In this document: piece by piece, positions 1 to 6,098 of the stretch | How the letters are laid out: the number at the start of each line of letters is the position of its first letter | Position numbering within the stretch: position 1 is the first letter of the stretch | Assembly (NCBI GenBank): GCA_947470205.1 | Contig: CANISK010000051.1 | Location: forward strand, 1 to 8,827 | DNA from: Neisseriaceae bacterium | GTDB taxonomy: Bacteria; Pseudomonadota; Gammaproteobacteria; Burkholderiales; UBA11063 | DNA: 8,827 bases | Reading direction: 5' to 3' | The notes under the pieces: generated by a model | What the model was told of the DNA's origin: nothing | Database searches by the model: none | Seen by the model: only the letters and a program-made list of their open reading frames with translations | Position numbers and translations under genes: made by a program

Positions 1-852
1 GGTAAACGTGTCCGCCCTATTTTAACTATCCTATGCGGTAAATTGGTTGGATATTCAAATGGTATTTTATTGCATAAAATGGCTGCGATGATAGAATATA
101 TTCACACTGCAACACTACTACACGATGATGTGGTAGATGGTTCTGGCATGAGAAGAGGTAGGCAAACTGCAAACAAATTATTTGGCAATGCTGCATCTGT
201 GTTGGTGGGGGATTTTATCTACACCAGATCTTTTCAGATGATGATAGAAAGTAACTCATTAGAAATCTTAAAGGTAATGGCAAATAGCACCAACAAAATT
301 TCCGAAGGGGAGGTATTGCAGTTATTAAATATTGGACGAATAGATATCACCGAAGAAGATTATTTCAATGTTATTTATTCAAAAACTGCAGTATTATTTG
401 AGGCAGCGGCTTTTGTGGCTGGGATTGTGGCAGATATTACAGAAGATAAAATTAAGAACCTTGCAAATTTTTCCAAACATTTGGGAATTGCATTTCAAAT
501 AATTGATGATACGCTTGATTATGTTGGACAAGTGGAGTTAATTGGTAAAAATCTAGGAGATGACTTAAAAGAGGGTAAAGTGACATTACCTCTGATATAC
601 CTCCTGAATCATCATCAAGATATAAATGAAGTAAATATTATCAAAATGGCAATATCAAATCCACAAAATGCAAATATTCAACAAATAATTGATATTATTC
701 TAAAATCAAATGCAGTAAATTACTGTGCAAGAATAGCTAAAGAGCACATAGATAAGGCATTGATAAATATTCACCCATTTCCAAATTCACCATACAAGGA
801 TGCATTAATTAATCTTGCAGAGCAATCAATAAAACGCTGTCAAACAGTATAA
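1..852 (+). CDS. ispB: Polyprenyl diphosphate synthase (octaprenyl type), 5' end missing
   Basis: This gene makes the long isoprenoid chain of the respiratory quinone by adding isopentenyl diphosphate units to an allylic primer in the cytoplasm. The reading frame is open from base 1 and begins inside the conserved GKRVRP substrate-binding motif, so the true start lies upstream of the window; the TTG at 43 is not a start. The first aspartate-rich motif (LLHDDVVDGSGMRRG, about residues 40-54 of the visible part) and the second (QIIDDTLDYVG) are both intact, so the enzyme should be active. The visible 283 residues lack only a few dozen N-terminal residues of a typical family member of about 320. 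The length of the product cannot be read from sequence, so octaprenyl is inferred from the usual proteobacterial IspB. The gene converges on greA with only 23 bases between the two stop codons, and I see no clear terminator there. Confidence 0.9.
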   Translation, partial: GKRVRPILTILCGKLVGYSNGILLHKMAAMIEYIHTATLLHDDVVDGSGMRRGRQTANKLFGNAASVLVGDFIYTRSFQMMIESNSLEILKVMANSTNKISEGEVLQLLNIGRIDITEEDYFNVIYSKTAVLFEAAAFVAGIVADITEDKIKNLANFSKHLGIAFQIIDDTLDYVGQVELIGKNLGDDLKEGKVTLPLIYLLNHHQDINEVNIIKMAISNPQNANIQQIIDIILKSNAVNYCARIAKEHIDKALINIHPFPNSPYKDALINLAEQSIKRCQTV

Positions 853-875
853 AATCCAAATGGTTCCAATTGATA

Positions 876-1355
876 TTAGTATGTGATGTCTAATATTTCA
901 TATTCACGAGTTCCATTGGGTGTAAAAACTTCAACAACACTACCAATATCTTTACCAATCAAACTTTTCGCAACAGGGGAATTAATTGATATTTTAGATT
1001 GCTTTAGATTTGCCTCATCATCCCCGACGATTTGATATAATGTTTGGATGTCAGTATTCATATCTAGAATACTAACAGTAACACCAAATACCACACGACC
1101 ATCTTGATGAAGAGTTTTTGGATCAATAATTTGAGCCAGACTTAGTTTACTTTCAATTTCTTGAATTTTACCCTCTACAAAGGCTTGCTTTTCTTTTGCA
1201 GCATCGTATTCAGCATTTTCAGAAAGATCACCATGGCTACGAGCCTCAGCGATAGCTTTAACAATCGCAGGGCGTTCTTTAAATTTTAATCTTTCTAGTT
1301 CCGCCTCAAGTTGTTTGGCGCCATTGACTGTCATTGGGTAGGTTTGCATTGTCAT
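876..1355 (-). CDS. greA: Transcription elongation factor GreA
   Basis: GreA binds the secondary channel of RNA polymerase and stimulates cleavage of the RNA 3' end, which rescues backtracked complexes. The 159-residue protein lines up along its whole length with E. coli GreA (158 residues). The N-terminal coiled coil carries the conserved [17 protein letters not shown] stretch (about residues 41-57), whose acidic tip residues (D43 and E46 here) act at the polymerase active site. The C-terminal FKBP-like domain is also present, with [10 protein letters not shown] and the [13 protein letters not shown] segment. Two start codons are close together, at 1355 and 1349; the second gives MQTYPMT and matches the usual GreA N terminus. 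Neither has a recognisable SD. A TATAAT box at 1379-1384 suggests a very short leader. The gene is followed by convergent ispB. Confidence 0.96.
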   Translation of the reverse strand: MTMQTYPMTVNGAKQLEAELERLKFKERPAIVKAIAEARSHGDLSENAEYDAAKEKQAFVEGKIQEIESKLSLAQIIDPKTLHQDGRVVFGVTVSILDMNTDIQTLYQIVGDDEANLKQSKISINSPVAKSLIGKDIGSVVEVFTPNGTREYEILDITY

Positions 1356-1385
1356 AATAAAAATTCAGTAAAAAATAAATTATAA
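1352..1385 (-). repeat. 34-bp direct repeat, copy 1 (greA promoter and start region)
   Basis: The 34 bases from just upstream of the TATAAT box through the greA start codon recur at 2213-2246 in the same orientation with 32 of 34 identities. The inner 23 bases (1363-1385) are identical. The two differences fall at 1359 and 1362 (A and A here, G and C in the other copy). The repeat includes the -10 box, the AT-rich leader and the ATT-ATG start context. Confidence 0.85.
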
Positions 1386-1408
1386 GGGATTTGCGATCAT
1401 ATAGGTAA
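1379..1408 (-). promoter_or_regulatory. Probable greA promoter
   Basis: On the minus strand a perfect TATAAT occupies 1384-1379. A weak -35 candidate, TTACCT (1408-1403), lies 18 bases upstream of it. Transcription would start near 1372, about 17 bases before the greA start codon, leaving no room for a normal SD. This agrees with the absence of one. The -10 box lies inside a segment that is repeated almost exactly at 2213-2246. Confidence 0.5.
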
Positions 1409-1440
1409 TTACTTTAATGCGAATTTTGATCTAAAAATCC

Positions 1441-1469
1441 TGTCATTCTAACTTGATTAGGAATCCATG
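1441..1469 (+). repeat. 29-bp dispersed repeat, copy 1
   Basis: This copy starts TGTCATTC and ends GGAATCCATG, with a 12-base variable centre. It shares the ends and length of the copies at 1484-1512 (opposite strand) and 3499-3527. The family resembles the REP/dRS3-like TCATTCCC...GGGAAT sequences scattered through many bacterial genomes; this resemblance is from memory and is not a database match. Confidence 0.65.
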
Positions 1470-1483
1470 TTTTTATTCTTATA

Positions 1484-1512
1484 CTGGATTCCCGCTAGCA
1501 GAGGGAATGACA
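1484..1512 (-). repeat. 29-bp dispersed repeat, copy 2 (inverted)
   Basis: Read on the minus strand this starts TGTCATTCCC and ends GGGAATCCAG. It has its own internal short stem (ATTCCC / GGGAAT) in addition to pairing with copy 1. The two copies are separated by 14 AT-rich bases, giving the paired inverted arrangement typical of REP doublets. Confidence 0.65.
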
Positions 1513-1568
1513 ATTAACCTATTGCTTTGATTGAATTTATTTTAGATCAAAATTGACATTTTAGAAAT

Positions 1569-1584
1569 AAATCCTAGCGGATTT
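1569..1584. repeat. Small hairpin, possible weak terminator of the 153-residue gene
   Basis: AAATCC-TAGC-GGATTT forms a 6-bp stem with a 4-base loop. On the minus strand it lies about 80 bases downstream of the orphan gene's stop and is followed by TATTTCTAAA, a poor U tract. It sits at one end of a GC-richer patch (about 1573-1601). Termination is possible but weakly supported. The remainder of the 310-base stretch between greA and the orphan gene (1602-1666) shows nothing I recognise. Confidence 0.3.
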
Positions 1585-1666
1585 GGGTCGGCAATGGGAC
1601 TCAATAAATCTCAAATTAATATAGTATATATTTTACCATATTTGACTTTATTCGTTGTATTATTCT

Positions 1667-2128
1667 TCACCTCACCCGATGCCAATTATTTTCTAAAATT
1701 TTGTCGCACCTTATTCTACAATTTGCGAATTTTACATTAAATGGAAAGTTATCTTGTGTATAGATCTTCAAAACAGCATTTGCAATAATTTCCAATTCTG
1801 GATATTTCTGACTTAATGTAGATAAATCCTCGTATGATTTTTTTATAAATTCAATGCTAAATTCAGCGTCAGGGTCCCATCCAGAAATAATGTCATCATC
1901 AGAATAATACATTCCAATAGTGTACAGATCATGTCTATCAGCTATTTTTATGAATTCATCTGGTTGTATATCATTGAAATTTTCTAGAGACTTATGTTTG
2001 ACAGAATGGTCTATAATACGGCCTGCCATAGTGAGTAGCCTTTTTTCTAATGGTGTAAATTTGTCGTATTGTGTGGGATCAACTTCTAAAAATGGCAGAA
2101 TGTGGTAACTAAGGATATCATAAGGCAT
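1667..2128 (-). CDS. Orphan hypothetical protein, 153 residues
   Basis: I do not recognise this protein. It is 153 residues, has no signal peptide or membrane segment, and looks cytosolic and mostly helical, with acidic and aromatic stretches (YYSDDDIISGWDPDAEF, about residues 74-90) and a basic tail containing two cysteines (NCRIRC). Codon use and base composition look like the neighbours. The start ATG at 2128 is preceded by GCTCTGGAAA, a weak SD at best, and in-frame alternatives are not better. It stands alone between greA and the secreted-protein gene, behind a second copy of the greA promoter segment. The lack of overlapping alternatives and the coherent amino-acid composition support a real gene, but it could be a lineage-specific or decaying one. 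The reverse-strand frame at 1920-2108 is a shadow. Confidence 0.65.
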   Translation of the reverse strand: MPYDILSYHILPFLEVDPTQYDKFTPLEKRLLTMAGRIIDHSVKHKSLENFNDIQPDEFIKIADRHDLYTIGMYYSDDDIISGWDPDAEFSIEFIKKSYEDLSTLSQKYPELEIIANAVLKIYTQDNFPFNVKFANCRIRCDKILENNWHRVR

Positions 2129-2159
2129 TTTCCAGAGCTTTTTATTGTCACCTATTTGA

Positions 2160-2216
2160 TTATTTTGTTGTGATGTTTTTTTGTGTGTGATTGCTAAAAT
2201 TAATACCTTGTATCAT
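2160..2216 (-). CDS. Possible 18-codon leader peptide ORF
   Basis: The ATG carried by the second copy of the greA start segment opens a frame of 18 codons (beginning MIQGINFSNH, ending NITTK) that stops at 2160, about 30 bases before the orphan gene's start. There is no SD, and the sequence is rich in Asn and Thr without obvious attenuator features. It may be only a by-product of the duplicated start region. Confidence 0.15.
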   Translation of the reverse strand: MIQGINFSNHTQKNITTK

Positions 2217-2246
2217 AATGAACATTCAGTAAAAAATAAATTATAA
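2213..2246 (-). repeat. 34-bp direct repeat, copy 2 (possible promoter for the 153-residue gene)
   Basis: This second copy of the greA promoter/start segment lies upstream of the 153-residue orphan gene. It keeps the perfect TATAAT (2245-2240, minus strand) and an ATG in the equivalent position (2216-2214), but no good -35 box is visible upstream. The ATG opens an 18-codon frame ending at 2160. If active, the promoter would start transcription near 2233 and give the orphan gene a leader of about 105 bases. Confidence 0.8.
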
Positions 2247-2273
2247 TGGGTATTTAAATAAATTATTACATAA

Positions 2274-2304
2274 TTTCGGTGAATAGATTAATTTTTCACC
2301 GAAA
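2274..2304 (-). terminator. Hairpin terminator after the secreted-protein gene
   Basis: TTTCGGTGAA (2274-2283) pairs perfectly with TTCACCGAAA (2295-2304) around an 11-base loop, about 37 bases downstream of the stop codon of the 84-residue gene on the minus strand. The downstream tract on that strand is AT-rich (TTATGTAATAATTTAT) rather than a clean U run, so efficiency may be moderate. It separates this gene from the promoter-like repeat at 2213-2246. Confidence 0.6.
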
Positions 2305-2340
2305 CTATATTTATTTGCAGTTGCAAAAATAATCGATAGA

Positions 2341-2595
2341 TTATTGAGCTGCTGGAGCGTCTGCTTTAGGAGCATCAGTTTTAGCGGCGTCTTTTTTAGC
2401 TGCTTTTTTGTGATGATGTTTTTTTGTAGCTTTTTTTGTAGCAACATCAGATTTTTGTGCTGGAGTAACTGCTGCTGCAGTAGTAGCTTCAGTAGCAGCA
2501 GGAGCAGTAGCGTGAGCATCAGCAGGCATAGCATCAGCAGCAAAAACAGAAGAAGCAAAAACACCAGCAACTAATATAGCTAGCAATTTTTTCAT
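2341..2595 (-). CDS. Small secreted Ala/Lys-rich protein, acid-shock-like
   Basis: This 84-residue protein has a classic Sec signal peptide: MKK, a hydrophobic core (LLAILVAGVFASS) and a VFA cleavage site after residue 19. The mature 65 residues would be in the periplasm. They are low-complexity: an Ala/Thr/Pro-rich first half, then a very basic part with the patch KKATKKHHHKKAAKK (about residues 54-68) and an Ala/Lys/Asp/Pro tail. The composition recalls the enterobacterial acid-shock protein Asr and other disordered basic periplasmic proteins, but low complexity makes homology unprovable by eye, so the function is unknown. The triple histidine could bind metal, which is speculation. A good SD (AAAGGA, 7 bases before ATG) fixes the start and suggests strong translation. 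The gene has its own terminator (2274-2304). The long Leu-rich frame over the same bases (2241-2570) is a shadow produced by GCA/GCT Ala codons. Confidence 0.85.
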   Translation of the reverse strand: MKKLLAILVAGVFASSVFAADAMPADAHATAPAATEATTAAAVTPAQKSDVATKKATKKHHHKKAAKKDAAKTDAPKADAPAAQ

Positions 2596-2658
2596 AATAT
2601 TTTCCTTTGTGAAAATTAAATTAAATAAATCAAATAAAGCAAACCTAGTAAATGTTTA

Positions 2659-2702
2659 TTGGCAAACACACATGTGTGCACAGTAAAACACAACTGTGCC
2701 AA
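2659..2702. repeat. Cluster of overlapping inverted repeats upstream of the secreted-protein gene
   Basis: The stretch contains a perfect 12-base palindrome CACACATGTGTG (2667-2678), an adjacent 7-bp stem GCACAGT/ACTGTGC (2678-2684 with 2693-2699), and outer arms TTGGCA/TGCCAA (2659-2664 with 2697-2702). The structures are mutually exclusive in part. The cluster lies between the tadA stop and the secreted-protein gene, so it could end tadA transcription or bind a regulator. No U tract follows, so termination is uncertain. Confidence 0.45.
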
Positions 2703-2732
2703 GATTATATCATAACTATTTTAATAGTGCAA

Positions 2733-3494
2733 TTAAAAATCATTAAAAAATTTATTTTTTCTACTATTATAAAAAAATCTTTTTAGAATAGTGCCGTATT
2801 TAGTATTGTCGATAGGTCCAATTCCTTCGGTGACGATATTAACATTTTTATTGGCGAGTGTTTGAAATTGACTACTAATGCTACCCGTCAATGGTTCGCA
2901 TGCACCATATATAACACGCCGCAATCGTGCATTGATAATTGCACCAATGCACATCAAACATGGCTCTATAGTGACATATATATCGGAATGATTTAATCTA
3001 TAGTTACCTAAAGTTCTTTGCGCTATTTGTATGGCATTGATCTCGGCGTGAGCCGTAACATCACATTTTGTAATTGTTTCATTATGTCCATAACCTATGA
3101 TATTATTATCAAAAACTACAATTGCCCCAATTGGTACTTCATTGTACTGTAGTGCTTGCTCTGCTTCATATAGTGCCATATCCATGTATTTATTGATAAT
3201 ATTGCGAGAAAGCGGTAAATAAGTTGGTGGGATATTTTTGTATTGTTGTATTAATTGTTTTTTAAAATCTGCATCAAGATTAGATATGTTGATATTGTTA
3301 TGAAATGCATATAATTCAAAAAGTGCATCATAACTCAGAGATGGAAATTTATCACGCAACCATTTAAATAATTGCAAATAATCAATATTTTTCATATCAG
3401 ATAAATCAATGTTTATCTCTTGTATTCGTTGCTGCAAATAAAATGATAAATTATTCATAATGGCAGGATAAATTGTTTTCTTAAAATAGTACAT
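2733..3494 (-). CDS. tadA: tRNA-specific adenosine deaminase TadA with N-terminal extension
   Basis: TadA converts adenosine 34 to inosine in the anticodon of tRNA-Arg(ACG), so that one tRNA can read several codons. The C-terminal part (from about residue 103) is a complete deaminase: the HAE zinc/catalytic motif is at residues 149-151 and PCLMC at 178-182 supplies the two zinc cysteines. E. coli TadA is about 167 residues; this protein is 253, with about 100 extra N-terminal residues predicted mostly helical. Within that part, the pattern around SLSYDALFELYAFHNN and the following DADFKKQLI loosely recalls the C-terminal helical domain of TfoX proteins, an uncertain judgement by eye. An alternative start, M13 at 3458, would avoid beginning right next to the 29-bp repeat at 3499-3527; neither start has a convincing SD. 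The gene follows the gamma-carbonic anhydrase gene after 67 bases and may be read from the same transcript. Confidence 0.93.
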   Translation of the reverse strand: MYYFKKTIYPAIMNNLSFYLQQRIQEINIDLSDMKNIDYLQLFKWLRDKFPSLSYDALFELYAFHNNINISNLDADFKKQLIQQYKNIPPTYLPLSRNIINKYMDMALYEAEQALQYNEVPIGAIVVFDNNIIGYGHNETITKCDVTAHAEINAIQIAQRTLGNYRLNHSDIYVTIEPCLMCIGAIINARLRRVIYGACEPLTGSISSQFQTLANKNVNIVTEGIGPIDNTKYGTILKRFFYNSRKNKFFNDF

Positions 3495-3498
3495 TGCT

Positions 3499-3527
3499 TG
3501 TCATTCCCGAGTAATCGGTAATCCATG
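3499..3527 (+). repeat. 29-bp dispersed repeat, copy 3
   Basis: TGTCATTCCC at the left and GTAATCCATG at the right, with the same 29-base length as the copies at 1441-1469 and 1484-1512. The centre can form a small CCGA/TCGG stem. It fills about half of the 67-base gap between the gamma-carbonic anhydrase and tadA genes and ends 4 bases from the upstream tadA start codon. It does not look like an intrinsic terminator on the minus strand. Confidence 0.65.
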
Positions 3528-3561
3528 CCCTATAATGTTTCTATCAAAATCACCTTATATA

Positions 3562-4089
3562 TTATACGTTATACATTGATTTTAAATTTACATAATGTGT
3601 TGCAGAATACATTAAGAATTCTATCTCGTCAGGAGTTAGTTGTCTAATTTGTTTCACTGGATTGCCTAAATAAAGGTAGTTAGATTCAATTGTTTTATTG
3701 GGTGGAACTAAGCTCCCAGCTCCCAATATTACATTCTTTTGAATTGTAACGTTATCAAGTATGGTGCTCCCCATCCCAATCAAAACGTTATCATGAATGA
3801 TACATGCATGTAAACATGAGTTATGCCCAATGGTGACATTATTTCCAATAACAAGAGGTGTTTCGGGTGCATATTTAGAACCATGTGTTACATGTAACAT
3901 GGTCAAATCTTGTATGTTGGTATTATTGCCGATATTAATATGGCTTACATCCCCTCTAATCACCACGTTACACCATACTGATGTATTGGCACCAATTGTG
4001 ACTTTACCAATTACAACCGCACTTTCATCAATATAACAAGAATTATGAATGTTGGGCGTAATACCATTAAATTCACGAATATTTTTCAT
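3562..4089 (-). CDS. Gamma-carbonic anhydrase family protein (YrdA/CaiE-like hexapeptide protein)
   Basis: A 175-residue left-handed beta-helix protein built from hexapeptide repeats (many I/V-G-x-N turns between about residues 10 and 130), with a C-terminal helix. Aligned by eye to the archaeal enzyme Cam, the three zinc histidines are present: H66 in NIQDLTMLH, and H89 and H94 in IGHNSCLH. The supporting residues R45 and D47 (RGD) and Q60-D61 are also kept. It lacks the acidic loop of Cam, as do most bacterial YrdA-type members, many of which show little or no carbonic anhydrase activity as isolated. The safe call is therefore a zinc-binding family member whose reaction is uncertain. The likely form is a cytoplasmic trimer with metal sites between subunits. 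Its ATG overlaps the rep stop as TAATG, implying translational coupling and membership in the DUF47-pit-rep operon. Confidence 0.92.
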   Translation of the reverse strand: MKNIREFNGITPNIHNSCYIDESAVVIGKVTIGANTSVWCNVVIRGDVSHINIGNNTNIQDLTMLHVTHGSKYAPETPLVIGNNVTIGHNSCLHACIIHDNVLIGMGSTILDNVTIQKNVILGAGSLVPPNKTIESNYLYLGNPVKQIRQLTPDEIEFLMYSATHYVNLKSMYNV

Positions 4090-6098
4090 TATCCCGACAC
4101 CTTTAATAAATTTTGTAGTGCAGTTAGTCCATCCTTAAGCTCAGCATCGTTAAGTTTTATATTTTTTAATTGGGAGTTATCAATAATATTATTATCACCC
4201 ATTTCTTCAATGAATCGAGAGCGTTCTATTTTGCGAAGCTCTCCGCCTTGCTTTTTTTCATTAGCATAGCTAATCGTAAGTTCATATTGGGCACGAGTAA
4301 CCCCCACATACATAAGACGTCGTTCTTCCTCAAGCCTATTTTCATGATTCATCGCCTCATGATGAGGGATAGTACCTTCCTCGCACCCAATCAAATACAC
4401 GTACGGATACTCAAGACCTTTAGATGCATGTAAAGTGCTGAGATGCACAGCGTTTATTTCTTCAGGTTTTTGGTTGCTTAGGAGATTAATTAATGTAATC
4501 ATCTGCACCATATCAGTAAGATTCTTATTATCTGCAGATGCTTTTTTATCAAGCCAACCAATAAAAGTCAATACATTTTCAAAACGTTTTTTAGCATTTT
4601 TTTCGTTATCGCATTCATATAAATATGCTTCATATTGAATGGAACTCACTAATTCATTTAAAATTTCACTAACTTCTACTTTTTGCATTCTAAACTGAAG
4701 GTTATTGATAAATGTACCAAATTGTAATAGTTCATCTAATTGGTGATCCTTGCAAATAACCGCAAACCCTTCTTCAAAAATACCAGCAAACATGGATATT
4801 TTCCTTACACTTACGTAATTTGCTAATTTCTCAATTGCTTTTTGTCCGATACCACGTTTTGGTGTGGTAACGGATCTTATAAAAGCTGCATCATCATCAT
4901 CGTTTACGATCAATCTCAAATACGCTGTGATATCTTTTATTTCAGCTTTTTCAAAGAAAGACTGCCCACCAGAGATAATGTATGGAATATGATGATTGCG
5001 AAGTGCTTGCTCTATTAAACGAGCTTGGTGATTGCTACGATATAAAACCACGTAGTTAGAATATTTGGTATTATTTTTGATGTTATGAATATTTAGTTTA
5101 CTAATGATCGTATTTGCTTCAATTTCATCATTTTTGCAGGGTATTATATTAATCTGGTTGCCAGTTCCAAGTTTACTCCAAAGGTTTTTATTGAATAATT
5201 TAATATTATTTTTAATAATATTATTCGCAGCATTTAATATAGTTGTAGTGGAGCGGTAGTTTTGTTCAAGTTTTATGACAGTTAAGTCTTTAAAATCAGT
5301 CTGTAGATTTTCCAAGTTAGTCACATTAGCCCCACGCCATGCATATATGGACTGGTCATCGTCTCCTACAGCACTTAACATTTTACTGCGCATTATTAGT
5401 AATTTAACTAGTTGATATTGACAAGTATTTGTATCTTGGTATTCATCAATTAAAAGATAACGTATTTTTTGTTGCCATTTATATAAAACTTCTTGATTAG
5501 TGTTAAATAGCATATATGGTAAATAAATTAAATCATCAAAATCTACTGCATGATAAGCTTTAAGTGTTGCATCATATGATGAGTATATTTGCGCCATTTC
5601 TTTTTCTAATCCATCAGTTACCTGAGACAACACTTGTTGTGGGTTTAATAATTGATTTTTCCATAAAGAGATCTGGGATTGAATTTTTTTGATAAATGGC
5701 TTATCATGTGCTTTACTGATATCACTAATGATTTTTAAAGTATCATAGCTATCTAGAATAGAAAATGAAGATTTTAAATTTAATGCGCCACATTCAGATT
5801 TTAATATTCGTAAACCTAACGAATGGAAAGTGGTAACAGTGAGTCCCTTGCCGTCAATTTGTGCAGTTTTTAAAAGTAAATTGGTGCGTTCTAGCATTTC
5901 ATGTGCTGATTTGTTGGTAAATGTAATCGCCGTGATGTTTTTAGGGTTAAAATTACATTCTTTGATCAAATAGGCAATTTTGGTAGTGATGACTTTTGTT
6001 TTACCAGACCCAGCCCCAGCTATAATCAATAACGGAGTATGAATATGTTTAACGGATAAAAGTTGTTCTTGGTTGAGTTGGGATAATATATTATTCAC
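4089..6098 (-). CDS. rep: ATP-dependent DNA helicase Rep (UvrD/Rep superfamily 1A)
   Basis: Rep is a 3'-5' helicase that works with the replisome to clear protein obstacles and restart forks. I place the start at the GTG at 6098: it overlaps the pit stop as GTGA and gives 669 residues, close to the 673 of E. coli Rep. The longer frame from 6167 would add 23 hydrophobic residues that are only the pit coding region read in another frame. In the 669-residue numbering, Walker A AGAGSGKT is at 27-34, Walker B LLIDEYQDTN at 215-224, GDDDQSIYAWRGA at 245-257 and LEQNYRS at 277-283. Further on are TLHASKGLEYPYVYLIG and the arginine-finger motif EEERRLMYVGVTRAQ. The C-terminal GELRKIERSRFIEEM and the tail favour Rep over UvrD or PcrA. 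All helicase motifs look intact. There is no SD before the GTG, which fits coupling to pit. Confidence 0.95.
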   Translation of the reverse strand: MNNILSQLNQEQLLSVKHIHTPLLIIAGAGSGKTKVITTKIAYLIKECNFNPKNITAITFTNKSAHEMLERTNLLLKTAQIDGKGLTVTTFHSLGLRILKSECGALNLKSSFSILDSYDTLKIISDISKAHDKPFIKKIQSQISLWKNQLLNPQQVLSQVTDGLEKEMAQIYSSYDATLKAYHAVDFDDLIYLPYMLFNTNQEVLYKWQQKIRYLLIDEYQDTNTCQYQLVKLLIMRSKMLSAVGDDDQSIYAWRGANVTNLENLQTDFKDLTVIKLEQNYRSTTTILNAANNIIKNNIKLFNKNLWSKLGTGNQINIIPCKNDEIEANTIISKLNIHNIKNNTKYSNYVVLYRSNHQARLIEQALRNHHIPYIISGGQSFFEKAEIKDITAYLRLIVNDDDDAAFIRSVTTPKRGIGQKAIEKLANYVSVRKISMFAGIFEEGFAVICKDHQLDELLQFGTFINNLQFRMQKVEVSEILNELVSSIQYEAYLYECDNEKNAKKRFENVLTFIGWLDKKASADNKNLTDMVQMITLINLLSNQKPEEINAVHLSTLHASKGLEYPYVYLIGCEEGTIPHHEAMNHENRLEEERRLMYVGVTRAQYELTISYANEKKQGGELRKIERSRFIEEMGDNNIIDNSQLKNIKLNDAELKDGLTALQNLLKVSG

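Larger units (their letters stand above)
1416..1560. repeat. Composite inverted-repeat element, MITE-like or extragenic palindrome
   Basis: Terminal inverted repeats lie at 1416-1436 and 1540-1560, matching at 19 of 21 positions with a perfect 15-base core (AATTTTGATCTAAAA and its complement). Nested inside are two copies of a 29-base dispersed repeat in opposite orientation (1441-1469 and 1484-1512). Their ends pair as TGTCATTC/GAATGACA and GGAATCCA/TGGATTCC. The whole stretch can fold into a long interrupted hairpin. No coding frame of note and no clear target-site duplication are visible, so insertion by a transposase is only inference. Confidence 0.6.

Noticed and set aside
1356..1666. 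tRNA or other structured RNA gene in the greA upstream spacer
   Set aside because: No cloverleaf, CCA end or T-loop sequence is visible; the folding is explained by the inverted repeats.
2241..2570. Leu-rich 109-codon frame on the minus strand
   Set aside because: It is the +1 shadow of the signal-peptide protein: Ala and Lys codons read out of frame give runs of Leu. It has no SD and extends through the terminator hairpin.
1441..3527. CRISPR array, because of three similar 29-base repeats
   Set aside because: The copies are in mixed orientation, about 2 kb apart for the third, without regular spacers, and there are no cas genes.
3797..4638. Several plus-strand frames of 67-87 codons opposite the gamma-carbonic anhydrase and rep genes
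   Set aside because: Antisense shadows of well-supported genes, with no SD or recognisable product.
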